Part shown: positions 54,014 through 64,000 of the stretch, piece after piece
Layout of the letters: every line of letters starts with the position of its first letter
Numbering within the stretch: position 1 is the stretch's first letter
Assembly (NCBI RefSeq): GCF_000308655.1
Contig: NZ_BAGC01000003.1
Location: 124,001-188,000 of the forward strand
DNA length: 64,000 nucleotides
Reading direction: 5' to 3'
From: Nocardia niigatensis NBRC 100131
GTDB lineage: Bacteria; Actinomycetota; Actinomycetes; Mycobacteriales; Mycobacteriaceae
The notes under the pieces: model-generated
The model's input: only the letters and a program-made list of their open reading frames with translations
Databases searched by the model: none
Told to the model about the DNA's origin: nothing
Made by a program: the position numbers and the translations under genes

Positions 54014-54055
54014 CCGGCTCACATCTTTGTGACGCGTTCGAATCCGGGAGGGGGC

Positions 54056-55012
54056 ATGAGACGGATGGGTGGAACATCGGGATCACTGCTCGTGATGGCG
54101 GTACTGGCGGTCTTCGGAATCGCGACGAGCGGCGCCGCCCGCGCGGATTACCCGGTCACGTTCAGCGTCTTCGCGGGCACTCCGTATGAACTCACCGATC
54201 CCGGTGGCTCGCTGCCGGGATCGAACGACTGGAACTGCAAGCCGACGGCCGAACATCCGGATCCGGTGGTCCTCGTGCACGGCACCGGTGCCGGCGCGCA
54301 GACCGGTTGGGGCGCCTACGCCCCGCTCCTGGCCAATGAGGGCTACTGCGTCCACGCCCTCACCTACGGCGCGCTCGACGTTCCCTGGCCGCTGTCGGCC
54401 CTGGGCGGCATGAAGCGCATCGAGGACAGCTCGGCGCAGCTGGCCGCCTTCGTGGCCCGGGTGCGGTCCGCGACCGGTGCGGCGCGGGTCGATCTGATCG
54501 CTCATTCGCAAGGCAATATCGTCGGCCAGTACTACGTGAAGCGGCTGGGCGGTGCCGGCGAGGTCGACAAGTTCGTGGCCATCGCCGCGCCGTGGCTCGG
54601 CACCTACGGCGACAATATGAACGTCCTGCGGGCTTTCGGTGCGCAGTTGGGTATCGGCGTCGCCGCCGTGGACGCCGCCATCGGCATGGGTGTCTGCCAG
54701 CCCTGCGCGCAGATGGTCGGCGGCGATCCCTTCATGACCGCCCTGGATGCCGACGGCGTGTACGCCCCGAGTGTCACCTATACCAACCTGGACACCCGCT
54801 ACGACGAAATCGTGGTGCCGTACACCAGCGGCCTGGTGCCCGGCGGCCCGAATGTCACCAATGTCGTGATGCAGGACGGTTGCCCGGCCGATTACTCCGA
54901 CCACCTCGCCATCGTGGGCAGCCGCCGTGCGGCCACGGTCGCCCTCAACGCACTGGATCCGGAGCATCCCCGTCCGGTTCCCTGCGAGTTCGTTCCGCCC
55001 TTCACGGGATAG
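54056..55012 (+). CDS. Secreted esterase/lipase, second of a tandem pair
   Basis: A 318-residue paralogue of the previous protein, with the same signal peptide plan, HGTGAGAQTGWGAYAPLLAN, nucleophile AHSQGN and the C-terminal DGCPADYSDHLAI. Long stretches are identical, such as YGALDVPWPLSALGGMK, so the duplication is rather recent. Even the leader is copied: ACGCGTTC and GGGAGGG lie at the same distance before both start codons. The middle region (about 195-235) has diverged most, which may tune substrate choice. Confidence 0.92.
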   Translation: MRRMGGTSGSLLVMAVLAVFGIATSGAARADYPVTFSVFAGTPYELTDPGGSLPGSNDWNCKPTAEHPDPVVLVHGTGAGAQTGWGAYAPLLANEGYCVHALTYGALDVPWPLSALGGMKRIEDSSAQLAAFVARVRSATGAARVDLIAHSQGNIVGQYYVKRLGGAGEVDKFVAIAAPWLGTYGDNMNVLRAFGAQLGIGVAAVDAAIGMGVCQPCAQMVGGDPFMTALDADGVYAPSVTYTNLDTRYDEIVVPYTSGLVPGGPNVTNVVMQDGCPADYSDHLAIVGSRRAATVALNALDPEHPRPVPCEFVPPFTG

Positions 55013-55284
55013 GGGATTCGTGGATTCGCGCGACTGACCGGCTTGTTCGCTGTGGGCGTAGCGCGGATGGAAACCGTCCGCGCAACTGCCCCGTTATGAC
55101 TGAATGAGTCGTACTGTCGCCGGTTCGCAATAGGGTGGACGGACGACGTGCGTGACCCCCGGCAACTAGAGTGGAGTCGGGGGATGCAACCCCAGGGCTT
55201 CATGGCAGGCTGGCGACCAGAAGGGCAGCACAGGGTCTGAAGCGCCGGATGCCAGTGATGGCGGAGCAGGAGAGTGAGGGAGCG

Positions 55285-57843
<2,559 letters not shown>

Positions 57844-57878
57844 AGCTCCGCTTCGGGGCGAATTGGCCTCAGCGACAA

Positions 57879-57916
57879 CGAAAGCCCCGTTCTCCTTCGG
57901 GAGGGCGGGGCTTTCG
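57879..57916 (+). terminator. Terminator after clpC
   Basis: CGAAAGCCCCG pairs with CGGGGCTTTCG, extended by an inner TCTCC-TTCG-GGAGG hairpin with a stable TTCG loop, 36 bases after the stop codon. Confidence 0.9.
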
Positions 57917-58011
57917 CTTGTCCGGGTGAGAAATTCGGTGGCGGCGCGATCCTGGTATCGCCCATGCTCGGATGGCTGTCCGGAGGGGCCGGGCGCGGAA
58001 AGGGCGGCGGC

Positions 58012-58800
58012 ATGCTCTCCGAGACGCAGATCGAGGAGTTCATCACCGAGGGATTCGTGAAGGTCGAGGGAGCCTTCTCCGCCGAGACGGCCGCCGCGGG
58101 CCGCGCGATCCTCTGGCGCGCCACCGGTTGCGACCCGGAGGAGCCGTCGACCTGGACCCGGCCGGTCATCCGGCTGTGGGATCATGCCGAGGAGCCCTTC
58201 GTGCGGGCCGTCACCGCGCCGCCGCTGCTCGCCGCCTTCGACCAACTGGTCGGTCCCGGCCGCTGGTTCCCCCGGAAAACCCTGGGCAGCTGGCCGATTC
58301 GCTTCCCCAGCCCGGAGCCCCCGGGTGACGACGGCTGGCATGTCGACGTGAGCTTCCCCGGCGACGCCGCCCCCGACGACTACCTGAGCTGGCGCGTGAA
58401 CATCCACTCCAAGGGCCGCGCCCTGCTGATGTTGTTCCTGTTCTCCGATGTCGGCGTCGATGACGCCCCGACCCGGATCCGGGCCGGCTCGCACCTGCGG
58501 CTGGCGCCGGTGCTGGAGCCGCTCGGCGAGGCGGGCACCACCATGTTCGACCTGCACGAGTTCTACACCGCCACGGCCGATCTCCCCGAGGCCGTCGCGA
58601 CCGGCCGGGCCGGCGACGTCTACCTCTGCCATCCTTTCCTGGTGCACGCCGCCCAGCCCAATCGCGTCGGCCGTCCGAAGTTCATGGCCCAGCCGCCGCT
58701 GCTGTTGCGCGAGCCGTGCGTGCTGGACCGTCCGGACGGCGCGTATTCGCCGGTGGAACGGGCCATCCGGCGCGGGCTGGCGCTCGGGGCGGAGCACTGA
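58012..58800 (+). CDS. Phytanoyl-CoA dioxygenase family protein
   Basis: A 262-residue Fe(II)/2-oxoglutarate dioxygenase-like protein. The HxD ligands are HVDVSF (about 109-111), the distal histidine is in HPFLVHAAQPNR, and its arginine can bind 2-oxoglutarate. The beginning LSETQIEEFITEGFVKVEGAFS is typical of the PhyH family. The substrate is unknown. I start at ATG 58012 behind AAAGGG; a longer frame from 57964 is Gly/Arg-rich and unsupported. Confidence 0.87.
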   Translation: MLSETQIEEFITEGFVKVEGAFSAETAAAGRAILWRATGCDPEEPSTWTRPVIRLWDHAEEPFVRAVTAPPLLAAFDQLVGPGRWFPRKTLGSWPIRFPSPEPPGDDGWHVDVSFPGDAAPDDYLSWRVNIHSKGRALLMLFLFSDVGVDDAPTRIRAGSHLRLAPVLEPLGEAGTTMFDLHEFYTATADLPEAVATGRAGDVYLCHPFLVHAAQPNRVGRPKFMAQPPLLLREPCVLDRPDGAYSPVERAIRRGLALGAEH

Positions 58801-58875
58801 GTACGCGCCGAGGCGTAGCCGGGATGTGGTTTCCAGGCGGATGTTCCGGCCCCACGCCGGGCGGAGGGTGGAGGC

Positions 58876-59799
58876 ATGGAACTCGGATTGCATCTGACGA
58901 ACTTCGCCCTGGACACCCCTTCGGAACGGATCGGATCGCGGCTGGCGGAGGTGGTCCGCACGGCCGAGGACAGTGGTTTCTCGGTCATCGCGGTGGGTGA
59001 CCATCTCTGGCAGAGCCCGTGGCTGGGCCGCGTGGAACAGAATGTGCTGGAGGCGTATTCGACGCTGTCGTTCATCGCGGCGCACACGTCGCGGGTGGAG
59101 CTGACCGCGCTGGTGTCGGGTGTGCACTATCGGCATCCGGCCATGCTCGGGAAGCTGGTCACCACCCTGGATGTGTTGTCCGGCGGCCGGACCTGGCTGG
59201 GGATCGGTTCGGGGACCTCCACAGGTGATGTGGAGGGCTACGGCCTGCCGTTCCCGCCGCTGCGCGACCGCTTCGAGATGCTGGAGGAGGCGCTGCGGAT
59301 CTGCCTGGCCATGTGGACCGATGAGCGAGGCGCTTCGGAACGCGTACCCGGCAAGCACTTTCGGGTCGAGCGTCCGCTGAATGCTCCGCAGGCCGTGCGG
59401 AATTCGCCGCAGGGCGGGTATCGGCCGCATCCGCCGATACTCGTCGGCGGGGACGGCGAGCGCCGCACGCTGCCGCTGGTGGCCCGCTACGCGGATGTGG
59501 CGAGCCTGCGCCCCGGCCCGGATCTGCCCGCCAAGATCGCGCTGCTGGACCGGATGTGCGTGGAGATCGGCCGCGATCCGCGCGAGATACGCAAAAGCTG
59601 TGTCTTCGCCTTCGATCCCGGCCCGAGCGGCGGCGGCGTCAGCCAGGTGCTGGGGCAGCTGAAGTGGCTGGCGGACATGGGAATCGACCTGGTGATCGGC
59701 CGGGTGGCAGGCGTCGATGACCTCGCGGCGCTGGAGGTGCTCGGCCGCGAGGTGATTCCGGCGGTCGCGGAGTTCGGCGCTACTGCCAGCCCGGCCTGA
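58876..59799 (+). CDS. LLM-class F420-dependent oxidoreductase
   Basis: A 307-residue luciferase-like TIM-barrel oxidoreductase. MELGLHLTNFALDTP, VGDHLWQ, YRHPAMLGKLVTTLDVLSGGRTWLGIGSG and GYGLPFPPLRDRFEMLEEAL are characteristic of the F420-dependent branch. The substrate is unknown. GGAGG precedes the ATG. Its 3' end overlaps the converging response regulator gene by 20 bases, leaving no room for a terminator between them. Confidence 0.93.
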   Translation: MELGLHLTNFALDTPSERIGSRLAEVVRTAEDSGFSVIAVGDHLWQSPWLGRVEQNVLEAYSTLSFIAAHTSRVELTALVSGVHYRHPAMLGKLVTTLDVLSGGRTWLGIGSGTSTGDVEGYGLPFPPLRDRFEMLEEALRICLAMWTDERGASERVPGKHFRVERPLNAPQAVRNSPQGGYRPHPPILVGGDGERRTLPLVARYADVASLRPGPDLPAKIALLDRMCVEIGRDPREIRKSCVFAFDPGPSGGGVSQVLGQLKWLADMGIDLVIGRVAGVDDLAALEVLGREVIPAVAEFGATASPA

Positions 59800-60442
59800 C
59801 CAGACCGGATTCGTAGGCCATGACGACGAGCTGGGTGCGGTCGCGGGCGCCCAGCTTCACCAGGATCCGGCTGACGTGGGTGCGGGCGGTGGCGGGGCTC
59901 ATGTAGAGGCGGTCGGCGATCTCGGCATTGGTGAGGCCCTCGGCGACCAGGGCCATGACCTCGCGCTCGCGGTCGGTCAGTTCCGAGAACTCCGCCGCTG
60001 GAGCGGGTTTGGCGTGCGAGGCGAATTCGGCGACCAGCCGCCGGGTGACGCTGGGGGAGAGCAGGGCGTCACCACCCGCGACCACCCGCACGGCCTTGAC
60101 CAGGTCGGCGGGTTCGGTGTGTTTGACGAGGAAGCCGGTGGCGCCGGCCCGCATGGCCTCGAAGACGTATTCGTCGAGTTCGAAGGTGGTCAGGACGACG
60201 ACCTTCACGGTGGCCAGGCCCGGATCGGACGCGATGGCGCGGGTGGCGGCGAGGCCGTCCAGGACCGGCATGCGGATGTCCATGAGCACCACGTCGGGCA
60301 CGAGTTCGCGGGCCAGGTCGAGGGCCTGCGCGCCATTGTCGGCCTCGCCCACCACCTCCACGTCCTGCTGTGCACCGAGCAGCGCGACGAAGCCCGCGCG
60401 CACCAGTGCCTGATCATCGGCGATCACCACCCGGATGGGCAT
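59780..60442 (-). CDS. NarL/LuxR-type response regulator
   Basis: A 220-residue response regulator. The receiver domain has the acidic pocket IADDQ, phospho-acceptor D in VVLMDIRMP (about D54), T in VVLTTFE and K in FLVKHTE. The C-terminal LuxR helix-turn-helix is LTDREREVMALVAEGLTNAEIADRLYMSPATARTHVSRILVKLG. It is encoded 23 bases after the sensor kinase gene on the same strand. It probably activates the divergent ABC transporter genes. Confidence 0.96.
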   Translation of the reverse strand: MPIRVVIADDQALVRAGFVALLGAQQDVEVVGEADNGAQALDLARELVPDVVLMDIRMPVLDGLAATRAIASDPGLATVKVVVLTTFELDEYVFEAMRAGATGFLVKHTEPADLVKAVRVVAGGDALLSPSVTRRLVAEFASHAKPAPAAEFSELTDREREVMALVAEGLTNAEIADRLYMSPATARTHVSRILVKLGARDRTQLVVMAYESGLVRPGWQ

Positions 60443-60465
60443 GGGTACTTCCTCCAATTCGTCAC

Positions 60466-61692
60466 TCACACAACCGGTTCGGGCCGGGCCAGATGGGTGG
60501 GCAGCCGGGCCTTCACCCGGAATCCGCCGTCCGCCTTGGGTTCCGCGGACAGCTGCCCGCCCAGGGCGTGGGCGCGTTCGGTCATGCCGGTGATGCCGTG
60601 GCCCCCGGTCGGCGACTGCGGCGCGGGCTGGCGGGTGGGCCGGGTGTTGTCGATGGTGAGCTGCAGCCGCTCGGCCGCGTAGTGCACGGTGACGAGGACG
60701 CTCGCGCCGGGCGCGTGCCGCACCACATTGGTCAGCGACTCCTGCACGATGCGGGCGGCGGCCACATCGACCACGGCCGGCAACCGACGCGGCCCGCCGG
60801 TCACCATGGTGTGCACCTCCAGCCCGGCCGCGCGGGCGGGCCCGGTGAGTTTGTCGAGGTCGGTGATGCCGATGGTGGGCGCGGTGGGCGCGGTCACCGT
60901 GGCGGTGCCGCCGCGGATGGAGCGCAGCAGCGCGTTCACCTCGCCGAGCGCGTCCTTGCTGGCGGATTTGATGGCGGCCAGCGCGGTGGCGGCCTGTTCG
61001 GGCTTGCGGTCGAGCAGTTCCAGCGCGACCGAGGACTGCACATTGATCAGCGAGAGGCTGTGCGCGAGCATATCGTGCAGTTCGCGCGCGATGGCCAGCC
61101 GCTCCTCGGTGACCCGCTGTTCCCGTTCGGCCGATTCCAGTGCGCGCTGGGCCTGTTCGCGTTCGAGTTCGGCCTGCTCCTTGCGGCGCGCCGCCTCCCC
61201 GCGCTGCCGCCGGGCGATGACGGCCGCGCGCCGCTGCCGGACGCCCTCGGCCGCCGCCGCGAGCACGAAAAGCCAGGCGAGCAAACCGAATTCCTGCCAG
61301 ACGCTGGTGTGGTACCCGCGCCAACCGGGCACCGGCCACACCATGAGCAGATAGCCGATGGCCACGAACGGGTATGTGCGCCAGCGGGATCCGAGTACGG
61401 CGGCGGTCAGGAAGGCGACGACGAGTGACACGAAGACCGGCCCGTAGCCGTAACCGAGCAAGAGGTAGGCGACCGCGGCGGCGAGCGTCCCGTAGAACAC
61501 CTCCAGCGGGTGCCGCAGGCGCAGTATCAACAGCACCGGACCCACTATGAGCAGCGCATATCCGACTACATCGAGCTGGCGCACCACCGTCTGGTGATGA
61601 TTGGCCAGCGTTCCGAAGCCGAGTTGTATCGCCCCCACCGCCAGCGCCGGGAGCACATCGCGCCGCCCGAGCCTTCCCCCGCGTGTGTCCAT
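60466..61692 (-). CDS. Sensor histidine kinase (HisKA_3 type)
   Basis: A 408-residue kinase with about five membrane helices in the first 155 residues (no large sensor domain), a coiled coil (about 165-205, very Glu/Arg/Ala-rich), the HisKA_3 phosphoacceptor ERLAIARELHDMLAHSLS, and an ATPase domain (IVQESLTNVVRHA and GHGITGMTERAHALGG). Intramembrane-sensing kinases of this kind, next to an ABC transporter, often sense cell-envelope stress or antibiotics. Divergent from the transporter operon. Confidence 0.95.
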   Translation of the reverse strand: MDTRGGRLGRRDVLPALAVGAIQLGFGTLANHHQTVVRQLDVVGYALLIVGPVLLILRLRHPLEVFYGTLAAAVAYLLLGYGYGPVFVSLVVAFLTAAVLGSRWRTYPFVAIGYLLMVWPVPGWRGYHTSVWQEFGLLAWLFVLAAAAEGVRQRRAAVIARRQRGEAARRKEQAELEREQAQRALESAEREQRVTEERLAIARELHDMLAHSLSLINVQSSVALELLDRKPEQAATALAAIKSASKDALGEVNALLRSIRGGTATVTAPTAPTIGITDLDKLTGPARAAGLEVHTMVTGGPRRLPAVVDVAAARIVQESLTNVVRHAPGASVLVTVHYAAERLQLTIDNTRPTRQPAPQSPTGGHGITGMTERAHALGGQLSAEPKADGGFRVKARLPTHLARPEPVV

Positions 61693-61817
61693 AGCAGCAC
61701 CGTAGCGCCGTCAGTGGGCAGCGGCATCGTGTCGCGGCCAAATACGTCAAGATACGTACGCCTGATCGCGCGTTGCGACGGATTCTTTCCCGTGCGCCGC
61801 AGCGGATCGTGGAGTCC

Positions 61818-62714
61818 ATGAACGAAGCGATCGTCATCACCGATCGGCTGACCAAGCGCTACGGTTCCCATACCGCCGTGGACGCCGTGAGCATGAGTGT
61901 CCGCCGCGGTGAGATCTACGGTTTCCTGGGTCCCAACGGCGCGGGCAAGACCACCACCCTGCGCATGCTCGTCGGTCTCATCCGCCCGTCCTCGGGCGGC
62001 GCGACCGTCCTCGGGCGAAAGCCCGGCGACCCGGAAACCCTGCGCCGCACCGGCGTTCTCATCGAGGGTCCCGGCTTCTACCCCTACCTGTCGGGCCGGG
62101 ACAACCTGCGTGTCCTGGCCCGCTATCGAGGCGTCGGCGACGACGCGGTCGCCGACGCCCTGGACCGGGTGGCCCTCACCGCCCGCGGCAGGGATCGCTT
62201 CCGCACCTATTCGCTCGGCATGAAGCAGCGTCTCGGGGTCGCGGCCGCCCTGCTCGGCCGCCCCGACCTGCTGATCCTCGACGAACCCACCAATGGCCTG
62301 GACCCGGCCGGCATGGCCGAGATGCGGGAGCTCATCACGGGACTCGCCGCCGACGGGCACACCGTCGTGCTGTCCAGTCACCTGCTCAGCGAGGTGCAGG
62401 AGATCTGTGATCGTGTCGGCGTCATCTCCGGTGGGCGCCTGCTGGTCGAGTCGACGGTGCGGGAATTGCGGGGCGCGGCCTCGCTGCTGGTGCGCGCGGA
62501 ACCGCTGGAGGTGGCGTTCCCGGCGGTGCGCGCGGCGGTGGGGGAGCGGTCGGCGCTGGTGACCGCCAACGGAATTCGCGTCGACGCCGGCGCCGCACAG
62601 GCCGCCCTCGTGGCCCGCGCGGTCATCGAGGCCGGCGCGGAGCTGCACGAGCTGCGCAGCGACGAAAAGTCCTTGGAAGAAGTGTTTTTCGAGATGACGG
62701 AGGCGGCGAAATGA
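61818..62714 (+). CDS. ABC transporter ATP-binding protein
   Basis: A 298-residue ATPase. Walker A GPNGAGKTT (about 39-47), signature SLGMKQRLGVAAALLGRP, Walker B LLILDEPTNGLDPAG and H-loop SSHLLSEV are all intact. It resembles the DrrA/CcmA-like exporters of antibiotics or lantibiotics. ATG 61818 has GGAG six bases upstream. It overlaps the permease gene by four bases (ATGA). It is divergent from the two-component genes, with 125 bases between, likely holding the regulator site. Confidence 0.95.
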   Translation: MNEAIVITDRLTKRYGSHTAVDAVSMSVRRGEIYGFLGPNGAGKTTTLRMLVGLIRPSSGGATVLGRKPGDPETLRRTGVLIEGPGFYPYLSGRDNLRVLARYRGVGDDAVADALDRVALTARGRDRFRTYSLGMKQRLGVAAALLGRPDLLILDEPTNGLDPAGMAEMRELITGLAADGHTVVLSSHLLSEVQEICDRVGVISGGRLLVESTVRELRGAASLLVRAEPLEVAFPAVRAAVGERSALVTANGIRVDAGAAQAALVARAVIEAGAELHELRSDEKSLEEVFFEMTEAAK

Positions 62715-63559
62715 CCGACCTGACGGCCGGCGCCCGGGCCGAACTGCTGCGGCTGCGCAAGTGGCCCGCCTTCTGGATCGTGCTCGGCACCTGGATCCTG
62801 TTGAACCTGACCTTCGCCTACCTGTTCAACTACCTGGCCTACACCACCGGCGGCGCCACCCGCATGTCCAATGGCCTGCCCCGCGAACTGCTCCTGCAGC
62901 AGATGCTGCCCGCGGCGGTGCCGGAGGTGTTCACACAGGGCATGGCCATGTTCGGCGGGGCGCTCATGCTGGTGCTGGGCGCGCTGGCGGTGGGCAGCGG
63001 ATATGGCTGGGGCAGCTGGAAAACCGCATTCACGCAGGGGCCTTCGCGGGTGCACGTGATCGGCGCGGTGGTGCTGAGCCTCGCGGTGACCGTGCTGGCG
63101 CTGGTGCTGGCCGCCTTCGTGATCGACACCGGCGTGGCCGCGCTCATCGCCGCCAGCCAGGGGCAGTCCCTGGCGCTGCCCTCGGTGGGTCGGACATTGC
63201 TCGGAATCGCTTCGGGCACCGCCATTCTGGGCATGTGGACGCTGGCGGGCGCGTTTATCGGGGCGGTCGCCCGGGGGCCGGCGCTGGCCGTGGGCCTGGG
63301 TCTGGTGTGGGTGCTGGTGGTGGAGAACCTGCTGCGCGGCGTGGCCGTGATCTTCGCTCCCATCAGGGCCGTCACCGAACATCTCCCGGGTACGGCGGCC
63401 GGATCCCTGGCGGGCTCGCTGCGCACGGTGGGCGGTCCGGCCACCCCGGGCGTCCTGGATGTCCTGGGCCGGGGCGAGTCCCTGCTGGTGCTGGCCGCCT
63501 ATGTCCTCGCCTTCGCGGCCGGGACGATCTGGCTGATCCGGCGTCGTGACATGGTGTGA
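62711..63559 (+). CDS. ABC transporter permease
   Basis: A 282-residue ABC-2-type permease with about six membrane helices. ELLRLRKWPAFWIVLGTWILLNLTFAYLF begins the protein; GYGWGSWKTAFTQGPSRV is typical of ABC-2 permeases paired with such ATPases. Together with the ATPase it probably forms an efflux or resistance pump under control of the divergent two-component system. Confidence 0.92.
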   Translation: MTDLTAGARAELLRLRKWPAFWIVLGTWILLNLTFAYLFNYLAYTTGGATRMSNGLPRELLLQQMLPAAVPEVFTQGMAMFGGALMLVLGALAVGSGYGWGSWKTAFTQGPSRVHVIGAVVLSLAVTVLALVLAAFVIDTGVAALIAASQGQSLALPSVGRTLLGIASGTAILGMWTLAGAFIGAVARGPALAVGLGLVWVLVVENLLRGVAVIFAPIRAVTEHLPGTAAGSLAGSLRTVGGPATPGVLDVLGRGESLLVLAAYVLAFAAGTIWLIRRRDMV

Positions 63560-63752
63560 GACAGGCGATACCGCGACCGCGCGCTCGCCCACGACAGCAC
63601 CGGCCTCGGCCGGCCGGACCGGTGAATTCCCCAGCGCAGCGGCGAGCCTGGGAGATCGGGTGCCGGCACTGTCCAGGATCATCGACACCATCGTGCGGGC
63701 TCGGGTCATCAATCCGGGGTGATGGCGGGCCGGGGCGGTATCGTCGCGCCCC

Positions 63753-64000
63753 ATGGACGTTGCGCCCCTGCGGCCACCCGACCTCGCCGCGCGACCGTTC
63801 TCCCTGGTCGCGGAACGCATCATGGCGGCCTCGCCCGCCGAGCTCTACCACCAGTGCACCCAGCAGTTCGGACTCTGGTTCGCCGACCCGGGTTCGATCC
63901 TCATGCGCGCCGCGGTGAACACGCCATTCTTCTTCACCGCGGGCGGCGGCCACCCGCACTACGGCAGATTCCTCCGCCTGGAGTCCGACCGGCTGGTCGA
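63753..64000 (+). CDS. 5' part of a protein of unknown function (runs off the window)
   Basis: The first 82 residues of a protein cut by the window end. It starts MDVAPLRPPDLAARPFSL, followed by a helical region (AERIMAASPAELYHQCTQQFGLWF) and then FFFTAGGGHPHYGRFLRLES. The pattern is compatible with an AHSA1/START-like (SRPBCC) domain, but too little is visible to be sure. The 193 bases upstream, after the permease gene, hold no gene I can support. Confidence 0.6.
   Translation, partial: MDVAPLRPPDLAARPFSLVAERIMAASPAELYHQCTQQFGLWFADPGSILMRAAVNTPFFFTAGGGHPHYGRFLRLESDRLV

Noticed and set aside
55080..55284. ClgR operator in front of clpC
   Set aside because: A CGCCGGTTCGC stretch is present but does not match the known ClgR box spacing and symmetry.
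63560..63752. Minus-strand fragment resembling a short regulator
   Set aside because: The reading MTRARTMVSMILDSAGTRSP has no recognisable domain continuation and no start signal; treated as non-coding.

Overview
The window is high-GC actinobacterial chromosomal DNA, most likely from Nocardia or a close mycolic-acid-containing relative. This rests on GTG/TTG starts, GC-rich third positions, lsr2, a PBP4-type dacB, F420-type oxidoreductases, and gene order matching the Mycobacterium tuberculosis segments helicase-cspA-topA-holB-tRNA-Thr, ppa-dacB-metalloprotease-tilS-hpt, and ftsH-folE-folP-folB-folK-panC-panD-coaX-lysS-lsr2-clpC. Most of it is core genome, with accessory genes between the conserved blocks.

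Layout. 1-6.4 kb: 5' part of a DEAD/DEAH helicase (minus), cspA, topA, a DinB-like protein, holB and tRNA-Thr(CGT). 6.4-17 kb: an oxidoreductase pair with a divergent TetR regulator, small membrane proteins, a class V aminotransferase behind a SAM-IV riboswitch, a heme oxygenase with a candidate IdeR box, a LysE exporter, a flavin reductase, YbaK-like and OHCU-decarboxylase-like proteins, a dienoyl-CoA isomerase-like crotonase, and a decayed MFS transporter remnant. 17-22 kb: ppa, dacB, metalloprotease, tilS, hpt. 22-37.6 kb (accessory): LysR regulator, amidase, two overlapping membrane-anchored Ser/Thr kinase genes (the second a predicted pseudokinase), a uridine-kinase-like P-loop kinase, a PfkB-SDR-ALDH operon with a divergent PucR regulator, and proteins of unknown function.

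37.9-50.8 kb: ftsH, four folate genes, two membrane proteins, a DUF2520 dehydrogenase with panC-panD-coaX (pantothenate/CoA), then a short Cys-Cys leader peptide with mutually exclusive hairpins before a cysteine dioxygenase-rhodanese pair, then lysS. 50.8-57.9 kb: lsr2, an FHA-HTH regulator, a DUF1772 protein, tandem secreted lipases, clpC. 58-64 kb: a phytanoyl-CoA-dioxygenase-like protein, an F420 oxidoreductase, a NarL-type two-component system divergent from an ABC transporter, and a truncated last gene.

The signals most worth a second look are: (1) the Cys-Cys leader and three-segment attenuator ahead of a cysteine-degrading operon; (2) the active-kinase/pseudokinase tandem with six-helix membrane tails; (3) a 92-bp palindromic repeat present twice, with a compensatory base-pair change, plus a solo 18-nt arm, both later copies flanking folE; (4) the SAM-IV riboswitch on an aminotransferase gene that is not a classical methionine gene; and (5) a frameshifted MFS relic. 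Everything was read by eye; no database search was run.
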